From Rhodoferax sp. (lineage in GTDB: Bacteria > Pseudomonadota > Gammaproteobacteria > Burkholderiales > Burkholderiaceae_C): DNA of 55,004 bases. The stretch covers positions 1-55,004 of the forward strand of contig NZ_JAURYQ010000033.1 in NCBI RefSeq assembly GCF_030653815.1, written 5' to 3'. A program made the position numbers and the translations under genes. Shown here one piece after another: positions 53,643-55,004 of the stretch (the first letter of the stretch is position 1; each line of letters begins with the position of its first letter). A model generated the notes under the pieces. That model was not told the DNA's origin, made no database searches, and saw only the letters and a program-made list of their open reading frames with translations.

Positions 53643-54779
53643 TTAAACAATGCTGAAATTTTCGGTGCCGGCGCTCAGGTCCTGGGTCTTGCCGCGCTGG
53701 CTGTTGAGTTTGAACTGCAGCCGCAAATCATTCATGGAGTCGGCGTTGCGCAGCGCGTCTTCGTAGCTGATCTGGTTGGTCTCGTAAGCGTCGAACAGCG
53801 CCTGGTCAAAGGTTTGCATGCCGATGTTGCGGCTTTTCTTCATGATTTCCTTGATCTCGGCCACTTCACCCTTGAAGATCAGGTCGGAAATCAGCGGCGA
53901 ATTAAGCAGGATCTCGACCACCGCCAGACGGCCCTTGCCGTCCTGCTTGGGAATCAGCCGTTGCGATACCAGCGCCTTGAGGTTGAGCGACAGGTCCATC
54001 AGCAACTGGGCGCGGCGCTCTTCGGGGAAAAAGTTGATGATCCGGTCCAGCGCCTGGTTGGCGCTGTTGGCGTGCAGCGTGGCGAGGCACAGATGGCCGG
54101 TTTCGGCAAAGGCCACGGCGTGTTCCATGGTCTCGCGGTCGCGGATCTCACCCATCAGGATCACATCAGGGGCCTGGCGCAAGGTGTTTTTCAGCGCCGC
54201 TTCCCAACTGTCGGTGTCAATGCCGACCTCGCGCTGCGTCACCACGCAGTTCTTGTGTGGGTGGACAAACTCGATCGGGTCCTCGATGGTGATGATGTGG
54301 CCATAAGTGGACTGGTTGCGCCAGTCCACCATGGCCGCCAGCGTGGTTGACTTGCCCGAACCGGTGGCGCCGACCAGAATGCACAGGCCGCGCTTGGTGT
54401 TGACCACATCTTTCAGGATCGGTGGCAGGTTGAGGCTGTCGATGCTGGGCAGGGTCATGGGGATGGTTCGCAGCACCATGCCCACCTTGCTTTGCTGCAT
54501 GAAGGCGTTGACCCGGAAGCGGCCCAGACCGGGCGGCGCAATGGCGAAGTTGCACTCTTTGGTGCGCTCGAACTCGGCCACCTGTTTGTCGCTCATGATC
54601 GAGCGCGCCAGCGCCAGCGTGTGGCCCTCGTTGAGGGGTTGCGGCGACACCTTGGTGACCTTGCCATCGACCTTGATGGCGGGGGGAAACTCGGCGGTGA
54701 TGAACAGGTCGGAGCCGCCGCGCCCGGTCATCAGCTTGAGCAGGTCGGTAATGAAAGAAGTGGCTTGATCGCGTTCCAT
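53643..54779 (-). CDS. pilU: Type IV pilus retraction ATPase PilU
   Basis: A 378-residue GspE-superfamily ATPase. Walker A GATGSGKST (137-145), Asp box TIEDPIEF, Walker B ILMGEIRD and His box LATLHANS are present. PilU proteins are longer than PilT at the C-terminus, as here (KTQDLSAGTENFSIV). It assists PilT in pilus retraction at the inner membrane. It lies 4 bp after pilT. Confidence 0.95.
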   Translation of the reverse strand: MERDQATSFITDLLKLMTGRGGSDLFITAEFPPAIKVDGKVTKVSPQPLNEGHTLALARSIMSDKQVAEFERTKECNFAIAPPGLGRFRVNAFMQQSKVGMVLRTIPMTLPSIDSLNLPPILKDVVNTKRGLCILVGATGSGKSTTLAAMVDWRNQSTYGHIITIEDPIEFVHPHKNCVVTQREVGIDTDSWEAALKNTLRQAPDVILMGEIRDRETMEHAVAFAETGHLCLATLHANSANQALDRIINFFPEERRAQLLMDLSLNLKALVSQRLIPKQDGKGRLAVVEILLNSPLISDLIFKGEVAEIKEIMKKSRNIGMQTFDQALFDAYETNQISYEDALRNADSMNDLRLQFKLNSQRGKTQDLSAGTENFSIV

Positions 54780-54783
54780 ATGG

Positions 54784-55004
54784 TCACCCTGGGAAGTTTT
54801 CTGGGATTTTGGCCTTGGTGCGGGCTTCGGCCGCGCTGATGATGTTGCGCCGCACCAGGTCGGTCAGGTTCTGGTCGAGGGTCTGCATGCCCACGTTGTT
54901 ACCGGTCTGGATGCTGGAATACATTTGCGCCACCTTGGCCTCGCGGATCAGGTTTCGGATGGCGCTGGTTCCCAGCATGATCTCGTGCGCTGCCACGCGA
55001 CCCG
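54784..55004 (-). CDS. pilT: Type IV pilus retraction ATPase PilT, C-terminal part
   Basis: The last 73 or so residues of PilT; the gene continues past the window edge. RVAAHEIMLGTSAIRNLIRE is the PilT AIRNLIRE motif, and the end ARTKAKIPENFPG is typical. The ATPase core is not in view. It is transcribed towards pilU. Confidence 0.95.
   Translation of the reverse strand, partial: GRVAAHEIMLGTSAIRNLIREAKVAQMYSSIQTGNNVGMQTLDQNLTDLVRRNIISAAEARTKAKIPENFPG

Noticed and set aside
53621..53650. TTG-initiated extension of the dehydrogenase gene
   Set aside because: It would overlap the pilU end, adds ten residues before the Rossmann fold and has no better ribosome site than the ATG at 53620.

Overview
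The window is a high-GC, densely packed bacterial chromosome segment. Gene content and order point to a betaproteobacterium, probably a Comamonadaceae member of the Rhodoferax/Polaromonas type. The supporting signs are the rsmI-yraN-diaA-dolP order, the pilT/pilU pair, recA-recX behind a CTGT-N8-ACAG LexA box, a short-form argC beside sucCD, and a topoisomerase III with a SWIB tail. The genus is inference; no rRNA or tRNA gene is visible to confirm it.

Left part (1-13.8 kb): a cut-off NERD-like gene, slyD, a B12-binding radical SAM protein, a SulP transporter, a YchJ-like SEC-C protein, and a periplasmic binding protein paired with a histidine kinase. A four-gene nucleoside catabolism operon (cdd, purine nucleoside phosphorylase, deoC, deoA) follows. 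Next come a cytoplasmic CadC-like winged-helix/TPR regulator and a group I truncated haemoglobin with an unusual distal pocket.

Middle-left (13.8-23.6 kb): a PaiB-like protein, an orphan ParA ATPase, an AT-richer islet with an MntA/HepT toxin-antitoxin pair, a DNA topoisomerase III ending in a histone-H1-like Lys/Ala tail and a SWIB/MDM2 domain, and, divergent from it, a SET-domain lysine methyltransferase. Then birA, a small membrane protein, a TctE/TctD-like two-component system and a MarR regulator.

Middle (23.7-33.5 kb): recA-recX, argC, sucC-sucD, then a signalling-secretion cluster: PP2C phosphatase, FHA protein, a GAF-fused GspE/PilB-type ATPase and an M48 metalloprotease.

Right-middle (33.5-43.3 kb): a coherent D-amino-acid module. 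RidA is divergent from a translationally coupled operon for a peptide-type ABC transporter, a fold-type III PLP deaminase, an RpiR-family regulator and an N-acyl-D-amino-acid deacylase. Two palindromes of identical GTAA-N5-TTAC architecture flank a good sigma70 promoter in the divergent region and are candidate RpiR operators.

Accessory island (43.4-50.0 kb): an IS4-family element with perfect 20-bp terminal repeats, a 591-bp stretch without a convincing gene but with a long imperfect palindrome, a MEDS-domain protein and a 1337-residue PAS/GAF/degenerate-GGDEF/EAL protein. Codon use here differs from the flanks. Right end (50.0-55.0 kb): rsmI, yraN, diaA, dolP, a beta-hydroxyacid dehydrogenase, pilU and the 3' part of pilT.
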